DNA of 7,538 nt from an uncultured Lachnospiraceae bacterium (lineage in GTDB: Bacteria; Bacillota; Clostridia; Lachnospirales; Lachnospiraceae): NCBI GenBank assembly GCA_934394615.1, contig CAKRRJ010000098.1, forward strand, positions 1-7,538, written 5' to 3'. The notes beneath the pieces are model-generated. The model made no database searches. It was not told the DNA's origin and was given only the letters and a program-made list of their open reading frames with translations. Positions 1 to 5,509 of the stretch are shown here, piece by piece (the stretch's first letter is position 1; each line of letters opens with the position of its first letter). Position numbers and translations under genes: made by a program.

Positions 1-741
1 CTGCAGAAGGTTTATGACTTTATCTGGGAGGAGTTCTGCGACTGGTACATCGAGATGGTAAAACCGCGTCTGTGGAACGACGAGGACAGCACCAAGGCTG
101 CAGCACTGTGGACCTTAAAGACGGTACTCATCAACTCCTTAAAGCTCTTACATCCGTATATGCCGTTTATCACCGAGGAGATCTTCTGCAACCTGCAGGA
201 TGAGGAAGAGTCCATTATGGTATCCGCATGGCCGGAGTACAAGGCAGAGTGGAACTTTGAGCAGGATGAGTATGCAGTAGAGACAATCAAAGAGGCAGTC
301 CGCGCAATCCGTAACGTCCGTACTTCCATGAACGTGGCTCCGAGCAAGAAAGCAAAAGTGTATGTAGTTTCCGAGAACCAGAAACTCCTTCAGATCTTCG
401 AGCACAGCAAGGTATTCTTCGCAACCCTGGGCTACGCAAGCGAGGTATTCTTACAGTCTGACAAGCAGGGCATTGCCGATGACGCGGTATCCGTAGTGAT
501 CCCGGAGGCATCCATCTACATCCCGTTTGCAGAGCTGGTTGACATTGCGAAAGAGATCGAGCGCCTGCAGAAAGAGGAAGAGCGTCTCACCAAGGAGCTT
601 GCCCGCGTAAACGGCATGCTGTCCAACGAGAAGTTCGTAAGCAAGGCTCCGGAAGCAAAAATCAACGAGGAGAAGGCAAAGCTGGAGAAGTACACCCAGA
701 TGATGGAGCAGGTAAAGGCTCGTCTGGCACAGCTTCAGTAA
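1..741 (+). CDS. valS: Valyl-tRNA synthetase, C-terminal part (5' end outside window)
   Basis: This is the last 246 residues of valyl-tRNA synthetase, the cytoplasmic enzyme that charges tRNA-Val with valine. The frame is open from base 1 and ends at TAA 739-741, with a second in-frame TAA at 751-753. The start, the Rossmann catalytic domain and the HIGH/KMSKS motifs lie upstream of the window. Residues 1 to about 165 are the helical anticodon-binding domain; the family-typical pieces DFIWEEFCDWYIE, LLHPYMPFITEEIF and SAWPE are visible. Residues about 175-246 form the C-terminal coiled-coil tRNA-binding arm, rich in Glu and Lys and ending in KARLAQLQ. Codon use (GTA for Val, CGT/CGC for Arg, AAC for Asn) differs from the CGG- and GTG-rich genes downstream, as expected for a highly expressed synthetase. 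No T-tract terminator follows, so readthrough into folC is possible. Confidence 0.97.
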   Translation: MQKVYDFIWEEFCDWYIEMVKPRLWNDEDSTKAAALWTLKTVLINSLKLLHPYMPFITEEIFCNLQDEEESIMVSAWPEYKAEWNFEQDEYAVETIKEAVRAIRNVRTSMNVAPSKKAKVYVVSENQKLLQIFEHSKVFFATLGYASEVFLQSDKQGIADDAVSVVIPEASIYIPFAELVDIAKEIERLQKEEERLTKELARVNGMLSNEKFVSKAPEAKINEEKAKLEKYTQMMEQVKARLAQLQ

Positions 742-761
742 AAGAACCGATAAATTCGTAC

Positions 762-786
762 GGTCAGCGCAGTGAATGCGCGGACC
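762..786 (+). other. Stem-loop downstream of valS
   Basis: GGTCAGCGCA (762-771) pairs with TGCGCGGACC (777-786) around the five-base loop GTGAA. Nine of the ten positions pair; the exception is A766 opposite G782. No run of T follows (next bases are TATAGC), so this is not a standard intrinsic terminator. It may protect the 3' end of the valS message or form part of a folC leader. The pairing is read directly from the sequence; the role is unknown. Confidence 0.5.
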
Positions 787-789
787 TAT

Positions 790-826
790 AGCAACAGGTT
801 GCAATTTGGCAAAAGGTTTCAGCAAC
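790..826 (+). repeat. AGCAAC / GTTGC alternating inverted repeats before folC
   Basis: AGCAAC occurs at 790-795 and again at 821-826, with the complement GTTGC at 798-802 between them. GTTGC can pair with the upstream copy (a tight 2-base loop) or with the downstream copy (a 19-base loop). Mutually exclusive pairing of this kind is seen in attenuators, but the arms are only 5 bp and no ligand or leader peptide is evident. This is a low-confidence structural observation. Confidence 0.3.
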
Positions 827-861
827 TGTTCATAATATGAAGTGGACAGGCATATATAACA

Positions 862-2121
862 ATGATAGACAAAAAAGCGCGGGATTACCTGCTGGGGATC
901 CCGCTTTGGACAAAAAAGAAAAATACGCTGGATGAAGTGCGGCATTTCCTGGAAGAACTGGGGAATCCGGACGATCAGTTAAACATCATCCATGTGGCCG
1001 GAACCAACGGAAAGGGTTCGGTCTGCGCGGACTTAACCGCCATGCTCATGGAAGCCGGATATCATGTGGGGACTTTTGTGTCCCCGCATCTTACCGATGT
1101 GACGGAGCGTTTTCTGGTGGATGGCGTGCCGGTGGAAGAAGCGGAGTTTTCTGAGAGCTTCACCCGGGTAAAGGCTGTCACGGACAAGCTGACGGCAGAA
1201 GGCTACGCGCACCCCACCTTTTTTGAGTTTGTGTTTCTCATGGCCATGGACTTATACGGACGGATGAAGCCGGACTTTGTAGTTCTGGAGACAGGGCTTG
1301 GCGGACGGCTGGATACCACCAATGTGATCCGTCATCCGCTGGCCTGCGTGATCACGTCCATCAGTCTCGACCACACCCAGTATCTGGGCGGTACAGTAGA
1401 GCTGATCGCGGCGGAGAAGGCCGGCATCATCAAGCCGGGCGTGCCGCTGGTGTACGACAACAACGACCAGGCAGCAGGAGCTGTCATCACGGCGGCAGCG
1501 GACAGGCTTGGCAGTGCGGCTTACGGACTTACGGCAGAAGATTCCTACCGGGAAGTTTCCTTTGCGGCACCGTACCAGGCCATGAACGCGGCGCTGGCAG
1601 TGAAGGTGCTGGAAGTGCTGGATATTGCCGGGGTGACAGCGGATGTCCGCAAAAAGGCGCTGGCTTCGGTTCACTGGACCGGACGGATGCAGCAGGTGGC
1701 ACCGGATGTCTGGGTGGATGGCGCCCACAATCCGGGCGGGATCCGCGCGTTTATCCAGGCGGTGAAGGCGCAGAATGAGCAGGCAGCGCAGAAAACGGCA
1801 GACAAGCCGCATATCCAGCTTCTTTTTGCCGCGGTTTCGGACAAGGACTATCATGAGATGATCCGCCTGCTCTGTACGGAGCTTTCCCCGGAATCGGTCA
1901 CGGTAGTGCAGTTAAAGAGCGAGCGCGGCCTCCAGGCCGATGCGCTGGCGAAGCAGTTCGAGGAAGCCGGATGCAGCCGGGTGACGGCGTTTGACTCCAC
2001 GAAAGACGCGCTGGATCTTGTGCTTTCTGAGAAGAAAGAGGGAGATCATCTTTATATGGTGGGCTCCCTGTATCTGATCGGGGAGATCCTGGAAGACTTA
2101 AAGTCAAGGAAAAGAGGTTAA
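862..2121 (+). CDS. folC: Bifunctional folylpolyglutamate synthase / dihydrofolate synthase
   Basis: FolC adds glutamate to dihydropteroate and then to tetrahydrofolate in an ATP-dependent reaction in the cytoplasm, completing folate synthesis and retaining the cofactor in the cell. The protein has 419 residues, near the usual 420-440. Mur-ligase-family motifs are in order: P-loop GTNGKGS at 47-53; FVSPHLTDVTERF at 72-84; ETGLGGRLDTTN at 143-154; SLDHTQYLGGT at 168-178; EKAGIIKPGVP at 185-195, with the conserved Lys; GRMQQV at 274-279; and VDGAHNPGG at 285-293. The middle, about residues 215-240, is compressed: the segment before PYQAMNAALA seems to lack roughly 25-30 residues seen in many relatives. 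ATG 862 is chosen because the protein begins like other FolC proteins (YLLGIPLW) and an in-frame stop lies upstream at 751. The Shine-Dalgarno sequence is weak (GGACAGG at 844-850). Confidence 0.96.
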   Translation: MIDKKARDYLLGIPLWTKKKNTLDEVRHFLEELGNPDDQLNIIHVAGTNGKGSVCADLTAMLMEAGYHVGTFVSPHLTDVTERFLVDGVPVEEAEFSESFTRVKAVTDKLTAEGYAHPTFFEFVFLMAMDLYGRMKPDFVVLETGLGGRLDTTNVIRHPLACVITSISLDHTQYLGGTVELIAAEKAGIIKPGVPLVYDNNDQAAGAVITAAADRLGSAAYGLTAEDSYREVSFAAPYQAMNAALAVKVLEVLDIAGVTADVRKKALASVHWTGRMQQVAPDVWVDGAHNPGGIRAFIQAVKAQNEQAAQKTADKPHIQLLFAAVSDKDYHEMIRLLCTELSPESVTVVQLKSERGLQADALAKQFEEAGCSRVTAFDSTKDALDLVLSEKKEGDHLYMVGSLYLIGEILEDLKSRKRG

Positions 2122-2123
2122 TC

Positions 2124-2258
2124 ATGCTGGATTTTGAAGAGGAGATCGCACGGTTCCAGCCGAGCCTGGAAGTGGGCGATGTGGAAACGCAGATCGTAAA
2201 AGAAGATCTGACAGACATGACAGATCTGATGGTGGAACTGCTGAAAAACAGGGAGTAA
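2124..2258 (+). CDS. Small acidic hypothetical protein, 44 residues
   Basis: A 44-residue open frame starts with ATG two bases after the folC stop. It is preceded by AGAGG (2113-2117) inside the end of folC, 6 bases before the ATG, which is a good ribosome-binding position. The sequence begins MLDFEEEIARF and ends with DLTDMTDLMVELLKNRE. It has about 13 acidic against 4 basic residues, no Cys, no membrane segment, and probably two short amphipathic helices. Its stop is 12 bases before the ATG of the next gene and in the same frame. Tight packing between folC and the TPR gene supports real translation, and the helix-prone pattern suggests a small interaction partner. I do not recognise a family or function. 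Confidence 0.68.
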   Translation: MLDFEEEIARFQPSLEVGDVETQIVKEDLTDMTDLMVELLKNRE

Positions 2259-2270
2259 CAAAAAACGACT

Positions 2271-3575
2271 ATGAAAACAGGAACGAAGAACCGGCAGATC
2301 GCCAATGCCTACTATAATATTGGTCTGGAAAAGGCAAAGAGCCGGGATCTGACCGGCGCGGTCGAAGCGCTGAAAAAGAGCCTCCGGTTCGACAAATACC
2401 AGACCGATGCCCGGAATCTTCTGGGACTCATCTACAACGAGATCGGTGAGGTGGGAGCGGCGCTGACCCAGTGGGTCATCAGCCTGAACTTACAGGAGAA
2501 TGATAATCTGGCGGAAGAGTATCTGCGAAAAGTCCATGCGGCCAAAGGCTACCTGGAACTGGCGGATCAGTCGGCAAAGAAGTATAACCAGGCGCTCATC
2601 TACGCGCAGAACGACAACGAGGATCTGGCAACCCTGCTTTTGATGCGCATGGTGGAAGAATTTCCGCAGTACGTCAAGGCGCAGGAGCTGCTGGCGCTTC
2701 TCTACCTCCATCAGGAGGAGTTCATCAAGGCGGGCCGCTGCCTGTACCAGGTGCTCAAGATTGACCATTATAATCCGTGGGCGCAGCGCTACATGGATAT
2801 GGTAAAGCAGAACACCGGCAAGGCAGAGGTGGAAAAGAGAAAGCTGAAAAATGCGTTTTCCCATCGTCAGATGCAGGATGACGATATCATCATGCCGCCG
2901 ACGTATAAGGAGAACACTGGCTGGCAGTCAGTGCTGAATATCCTGGTTGGCCTGGTGCTTGGTGCCATGGTTATCTTTTTCCTGGTCATGCCGGCGAGCA
3001 CAGAGTCGCTGAACGCAAAGCATAATCAGGAGATGAAAAACACACTGGAAGAGCTGAACCAGAAAAACATTGAGATCGACAGCTTAAACCAGAAGATGGA
3101 AGCGGCAAAGAGCGCCCAGGATAAGGCGGAGGAGAACTTAAAGAGCCTCCAGGATTCCAGCGGCGGCACTTTGGCGCAGTATCAGAATCTGGTGAAGATT
3201 CTGCAGGCATACCGGGATGAAGACCAGCAGACAGCGGTGCTCCTCTATGTGGATACCGACTGGTCGGTTTTAAACGATGGTGTGCTCAATGAGACCGTGG
3301 CATGGATCCAGAAGGATATGTCTGAAAATGGCTATACGCTTCTTATGGAGCTGGGAGATACTTCCCTTGCGGCCGGCGATGCGGCGAAGGCAGTGGAGTA
3401 TTACCAGAAGAGCCTGCAGATCAAGGCGGACAACCCTGAGGTGATCTATAAGATCGGCATGGCTTATGTGACGGCCGGGGACCAGGAGACGGCAACCCAG
3501 TATTTTACGGACATCATCATGAACTATCCGAATTCGGATTATGTGGATGACGCCAAGACCCAGAGAGGGTACTAA
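2271..3575 (+). CDS. Membrane-anchored TPR / coiled-coil protein
   Basis: The 434-residue protein has several parts. Residues about 10-180 are helical TPR-like repeats (for example ANAYYNIGLEKAKSRDLTGA at 11-30 and the AQELLALLYLHQEEF stretch at 137-151). A basic linker follows at 185-215. One transmembrane helix lies at about 219-241 (LNILVGLVLGAMVIFFLV). A coiled coil spans about 244-297, and a second TPR pair about 355-434 contains GDAAKAVEYYQKSLQ. There is no signal peptide; positive charge before the helix suggests the N-terminal TPRs are cytoplasmic and the coiled coil plus C-terminal TPRs are outside. This suggests a scaffold between cytoplasm and envelope, but no substrate is indicated. 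ATG 2271 is the first start after the in-frame stop at 2256; GGGAG (2251-2255) lies 15 bases upstream, rather far. It shares a likely transcript with folC and the 44-residue gene and ends before a terminator. Confidence 0.88.
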   Translation: MKTGTKNRQIANAYYNIGLEKAKSRDLTGAVEALKKSLRFDKYQTDARNLLGLIYNEIGEVGAALTQWVISLNLQENDNLAEEYLRKVHAAKGYLELADQSAKKYNQALIYAQNDNEDLATLLLMRMVEEFPQYVKAQELLALLYLHQEEFIKAGRCLYQVLKIDHYNPWAQRYMDMVKQNTGKAEVEKRKLKNAFSHRQMQDDDIIMPPTYKENTGWQSVLNILVGLVLGAMVIFFLVMPASTESLNAKHNQEMKNTLEELNQKNIEIDSLNQKMEAAKSAQDKAEENLKSLQDSSGGTLAQYQNLVKILQAYRDEDQQTAVLLYVDTDWSVLNDGVLNETVAWIQKDMSENGYTLLMELGDTSLAAGDAAKAVEYYQKSLQIKADNPEVIYKIGMAYVTAGDQETATQYFTDIIMNYPNSDYVDDAKTQRGY

Positions 3576-3608
3576 AGAAACTATGTAACGAAATTATAAA
3601 ATGATAAG

Positions 3609-3659
3609 AAAAGGTACGACAGAGAATACGCGAAACGCGCGCTCTGCCGTACCTTTTTT
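3609..3659 (+). terminator. Intrinsic terminator after the TPR gene
   Basis: GGTACGACAGAG (3613-3624) pairs with CTCTGCCGTACC (3642-3653), 11 of 12 positions, with one A-C mismatch. Four A residues at 3609-3612 lie opposite the T run at 3654-3659, so it could also work on the - strand. The 17-base loop contains its own small hairpin, CGCG-AAA-CGCG (3629-3639). It separates the folC/TPR unit from the spoIIA operon. Confidence 0.9.
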
Positions 3660-3687
3660 GATTCCATAGGAAATTGCGTCCTATGAA
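3658..3687 (+). promoter_or_regulatory. Candidate spoIIA promoter/operator region with dyad
   Basis: A perfect 7-base dyad, CATAGGA (3665-3671) and TCCTATG (3679-3685) with 7 bases between, lies just after the terminator. ATAGGAAAT (3666-3674) fits the SigH -35 consensus RNAGGAWWW, and SigH drives spoIIA in Bacillus subtilis. However, the only GAA-type -10 (GAAAC, 3685) follows after 10 bases, shorter than the 13-14 seen in known SigH promoters. A weak SigA reading also exists: TTGATT (3658-3663), 18 bases, TATGAA (3682-3687). A promoter is needed here; which reading is right is uncertain. Confidence 0.33.
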
Positions 3688-3701
3688 ACAAAAACGCTCC
3701 G

Positions 3702-3724
3702 CGAGGATGCGCCAAGGCACATTC
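3702..3724 (+). repeat. Hairpin repeat, copy 1 (CGAGGATGCGCCA)
   Basis: The 13-base sequence CGAGGATGCGCCA begins here (3702-3714) and recurs at 3742. GGATGCGCC (3705-3713) pairs with GGCACATTC (3716-3724), 8 of 9 positions, around AA. Five T residues follow (3725-3729), so this copy resembles a second, weaker terminator in the spoIIAA leader. It may belong to a dispersed intergenic repeat family; that is an inference from two copies. Confidence 0.55.
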
Positions 3725-3741
3725 TTTTTCACTATGCATAT

Positions 3742-3765
3742 CGAGGATGCGCCAGTGGTGCGTCC
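3742..3765 (+). repeat. Hairpin repeat, copy 2 (CGAGGATGCGCCA)
   Basis: This is an exact second copy of the 13-mer (3742-3754), 40 bases after the first. GGATGCGCC (3745-3753) pairs with GGTGCGTCC (3757-3765), all nine positions, two of them G-T wobbles, around the loop AGT. The right arms of the two copies differ in sequence yet both keep the fold, which suggests the stem is maintained. It is 37 bases upstream of the spoIIAA start and could affect transcript stability or attenuation. Confidence 0.55.
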
Positions 3766-3802
3766 GCTGATTTCTATATTTCACTGGAAATGGAGGATTT
3801 TT

Positions 3803-4144
3803 ATGTACGAACAGACTTTTTCCTACGAGGCGCACGGACAGACCCTGGTAATCCATCTTCCTAAGGAACTGGATCACCACAACTGCCGGAATTTAAAGTA
3901 TGAGACGGATCTTCTGTTGTCGGAAAACTATATCAACAAAGTGGTGTTTGACTTTTCCAGAACGGAGTTTATGGATTCGTCCGGAATCGGGATCCTGCTG
4001 AACCGTTACAAGCAGATGGCGGGAAGCGGCGGCACCGTCACAATCTACGGGGTGAACGCGCAGGTGGGACGTGTGCTGGCCATCGGCGGCATTGGGCGGC
4101 TGATGAAATATTTTGATACCAAGGAAGCGGCGATCGCGGGATGA
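3803..4144 (+). CDS. spoIIAA: Anti-sigma F factor antagonist SpoIIAA
   Basis: SpoIIAA is a STAS-domain protein that, when unphosphorylated, binds SpoIIAB and frees SigF in the forespore. SpoIIAB phosphorylates it and SpoIIE dephosphorylates it. The protein has 113 residues, close to 117 in Bacillus subtilis. LPKELDHHN at 19-27 matches the ELDHH motif, and FMDSSGIGILLNRYKQM at 56-72 holds the phosphorylation site; Ser59 corresponds to Ser58 of B. subtilis. The start at 3803 is chosen because GGAGG (3792-3796) lies 6 bases upstream and the protein then begins like its relatives. The frame stays open further back (to 3674), but that stretch is the repeat-bearing leader and encodes nothing family-like. 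Its stop is 98 bases before the preferred spoIIAB start. Confidence 0.96.
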   Translation: MYEQTFSYEAHGQTLVIHLPKELDHHNCRNLKYETDLLLSENYINKVVFDFSRTEFMDSSGIGILLNRYKQMAGSGGTVTIYGVNAQVGRVLAIGGIGRLMKYFDTKEAAIAG

Positions 4145-4242
4145 ACGGCAGCGTGTTTTTGGGGGAAAGTGTGGCGGTCAGAATTTTGGACAGGCAGGAC
4201 CAAAGAGTCGAAAAGCTGAAAAAACGGGAGGACGGAAAACAT

Positions 4243-4659
4243 ATGGAACGTTTTCGGATGGAACTGGAGAGCCTTTCTAAGAATGAGGAGTTTGCCCGGG
4301 TGGTGGTGGCAGTATTCATGAGCCGCCTGGATCCGACGTTAGAGGAAATTGACGATGTGAAGACTGCGGTCTCGGAGGCGGTGACGAACGCGGAGATCCA
4401 CGGGTATGGCGGCGAGGGCGGCATCATCACGGTAGAAGTGGAGACGGAAGGGAAAAAGCTGACCGTTGTGGTGGAAGACTATGGTGTGGGAATCCGCGAC
4501 ATTGAAAAGGCCATGGAGCCGATGTTTACGACAGACAAGAGCGGCACGCGCTCCGGCATGGGATTTTCGTTTATGGAGGCGTTTATGGATGAGATCCATG
4601 TGGAATCGGAACCCGGAAAAGGAACGAAGGTGATCATGAGTAAGCAAATCGGCAGGTGA
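4243..4659 (+). CDS. spoIIAB: Anti-sigma F factor / serine kinase SpoIIAB
   Basis: SpoIIAB is a GHKL-fold ATP-binding protein that holds SigF inactive and phosphorylates SpoIIAA on serine. The 138 residues (146 in Bacillus subtilis) contain: FARVVVA with Arg19; the N box SEAVTNAEIHGYG at 44-56, with catalytic Glu45 and Mg-binding Asn49; the G1 box VEDYGVGI at 77-84; the ATP lid FTTDKSGTRSGMGF at 95-108; and GKGTKVIM at 125-132. The start at 4243 follows GGGAGG (4226-4231) by 11 bases and gives the usual N-terminus, MERFRMELESLSKNEEF. ATG 4258 is a possible alternative. The frame is also open back to ATG 4141, which overlaps the spoIIAA stop, but those 34 residues are unlike known SpoIIAB and lack a good ribosome-binding site. 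The 3' end lies immediately before sigF. Confidence 0.96.
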   Translation: MERFRMELESLSKNEEFARVVVAVFMSRLDPTLEEIDDVKTAVSEAVTNAEIHGYGGEGGIITVEVETEGKKLTVVVEDYGVGIRDIEKAMEPMFTTDKSGTRSGMGFSFMEAFMDEIHVESEPGKGTKVIMSKQIGR

Positions 4660-4664
4660 TGTGC

Positions 4665-5378
4665 ATGGAGGAGACAATGGAGCTGATCCGGCGCGCGCAT
4701 GCCGGGGATGAGGAAGCGAGGGAGCAGCTGGTCATGGGGAATGTAGGGCTGGTCTGGAGTGTGGCAAGGCATTACAGTGGGCGGGGACACGAGCTGGAGG
4801 ATCTGTTCCAGATCGGGTGCATCGGACTTTTGAAGGCGGTGGACAAGTTTGACCTGGGGTTTCAGGTGCGTTTTTCCACCTATGCGGTACCGATGATCGC
4901 GGGAGAGATCCGCCGGTTTCTGCGGGATGACGGGATGATCCGGGTGAGCCGTTCCATGAAAGAACTGGGACTGCGCATCCACAGGGTGCGGGAAAGCCTG
5001 ACGGCAAAGACCGGGCGCGAACCGGGACTTTCGGAGATTGCGAAGGAGCTGGATATCAGCTGCGAGGAAGTGGCGGCCTGCATGGGAGCCGGAGCGGAGG
5101 TGGAGTCCCTGTACCGCGAACTGGGAAACGGGGATGAGAATGGCCTGCGCCTGATGGACCGGATTCCGGATGGTACGCAGAATGAGGAAGAGCTCATGAA
5201 CCGCCTGGTCTTAAAGCAGTTAATGGAAAAACTGCCGGAAAAAGACAGAGAGATCATTGTGCGGCGGTATTTTGAAAACCAGACCCAGACCCGGATTGCT
5301 GCGGATTTAAACATATCCCAGGTACAGGTGTCAAGGCTGGAAAAAAAGATTTTAAAACGGATGCGGGAAGCGATGTAA
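4665..5378 (+). CDS. sigF: RNA polymerase sigma factor SigF (early forespore)
   Basis: SigF directs RNA polymerase to early forespore genes after asymmetric division and is released from SpoIIAB by SpoIIAA. The product is about 237 residues (255 in Bacillus subtilis). Region 2 is very clear: DLFQIGCIGLLKAVDKFD at 46-63 and FSTYAVPMIAGEIRRFLRDD at 70-89, followed by VSRSMKELG at 94-102. Region 4.2 is the helix-turn-helix QTQTRIAADLNISQVQVSR at about 206-224, then LEKKILKRM. The start is ambiguous: GTG 4656, ATG 4659, ATG 4665 and ATG 4677 are all in frame. 4665 is chosen because it keeps helix 1 complete and AGG at 4654-4656 is upstream. ATG 4677 has the stronger GGAGGAG (4667-4673) and would remove four residues. 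The gene follows spoIIAB with at most a few bases of gap or overlap, so the two are probably translationally coupled. Confidence 0.96.
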   Translation: MEETMELIRRAHAGDEEAREQLVMGNVGLVWSVARHYSGRGHELEDLFQIGCIGLLKAVDKFDLGFQVRFSTYAVPMIAGEIRRFLRDDGMIRVSRSMKELGLRIHRVRESLTAKTGREPGLSEIAKELDISCEEVAACMGAGAEVESLYRELGNGDENGLRLMDRIPDGTQNEEELMNRLVLKQLMEKLPEKDREIIVRRYFENQTQTRIAADLNISQVQVSRLEKKILKRMREAM

Positions 5379-5382
5379 TACT

Positions 5383-5411
5383 GCATACTTTCCGCATTTC
5401 TGCGCAGACTA
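5383..5411 (+). promoter_or_regulatory. Candidate SigG-type forespore promoter for the spoVA operon
   Basis: GCATA (5383-5387), part of TGCATA, is followed after 17 bases by CAGACTA (5405-5411). The Bacillus subtilis SigG consensus is roughly gHATR, 17-18 bases, CATWHTA, so the only core mismatch is G for T at the third -10 base. B. subtilis spoVA is SigG-dependent, and this site is just after sigF and upstream of the spoVA genes. A perfect palindrome, TCTGCGCAGA (5399-5408), overlaps the -10. Function is inferred. Confidence 0.55.
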
Positions 5412-5457
5412 ATCCCAGATAACCGGAGAAACTGGAGGTATCGCAATGTGAAATGTT

Positions 5458-5484
5458 CTGGAATCGATTTTGCGATAGCTCCAG
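5458..5484 (+). other. Stem-loop in the leader of the small membrane protein gene
   Basis: CTGGAATCG (5458-5466) pairs with CGAT (5473-5476) and TCCAG (5480-5484), giving 9 bp with a 3-base bulge (AGC) and the loop ATTTTG. A-rich rather than T-rich sequence follows, so it is not a terminator. It lies between the strong Shine-Dalgarno GGAGG (5434-5438) and ATG 5510. In RNA it could bring the two closer, or it would be coding if translation began at 5453. Confidence 0.35.
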
Positions 5485-5509
5485 GAAAAAAGAAAGGGAT
5501 GAGCGCAGT

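Noticed and set aside
799..836. SigA promoter for folC (TTGCAA or TTGGCA with CATAAT)
   Set aside because: The spacings are 26 and 19 bases and the boxes are imperfect, so it is not strong enough to call.
451..945. A 164-codon open frame on the - strand across the valS end and folC start
   Set aside because: It spans two real genes and the structured spacer; its composition looks like a translated antisense shadow.
1252..1854. A 200-codon open frame on the - strand inside folC
   Set aside because: It lies antisense to a gene with all FolC motifs, its protein is rich in Arg, His and Cys without recognisable domains, and no ribosome-binding site is evident.
3616..3622. Possible Spo0A box (TGTCGTA on the - strand, one mismatch to TGTCGAA)
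   Set aside because: It lies within the left arm of the TPR-gene terminator, so the bases are explained by the stem; a single imperfect 7-mer is weak evidence.
3702..3765. CRISPR-like array
   Set aside because: There are only two 13-base copies, each with its own pairing arm, and no cas genes; hairpin repeats explain it better.
3674..3802. Longer SpoIIAA starting at 3674
   Set aside because: The added 43 residues are encoded by the dyad and hairpin repeats, match nothing in the family, and the GGAGG at 3792-3796 points to 3803.
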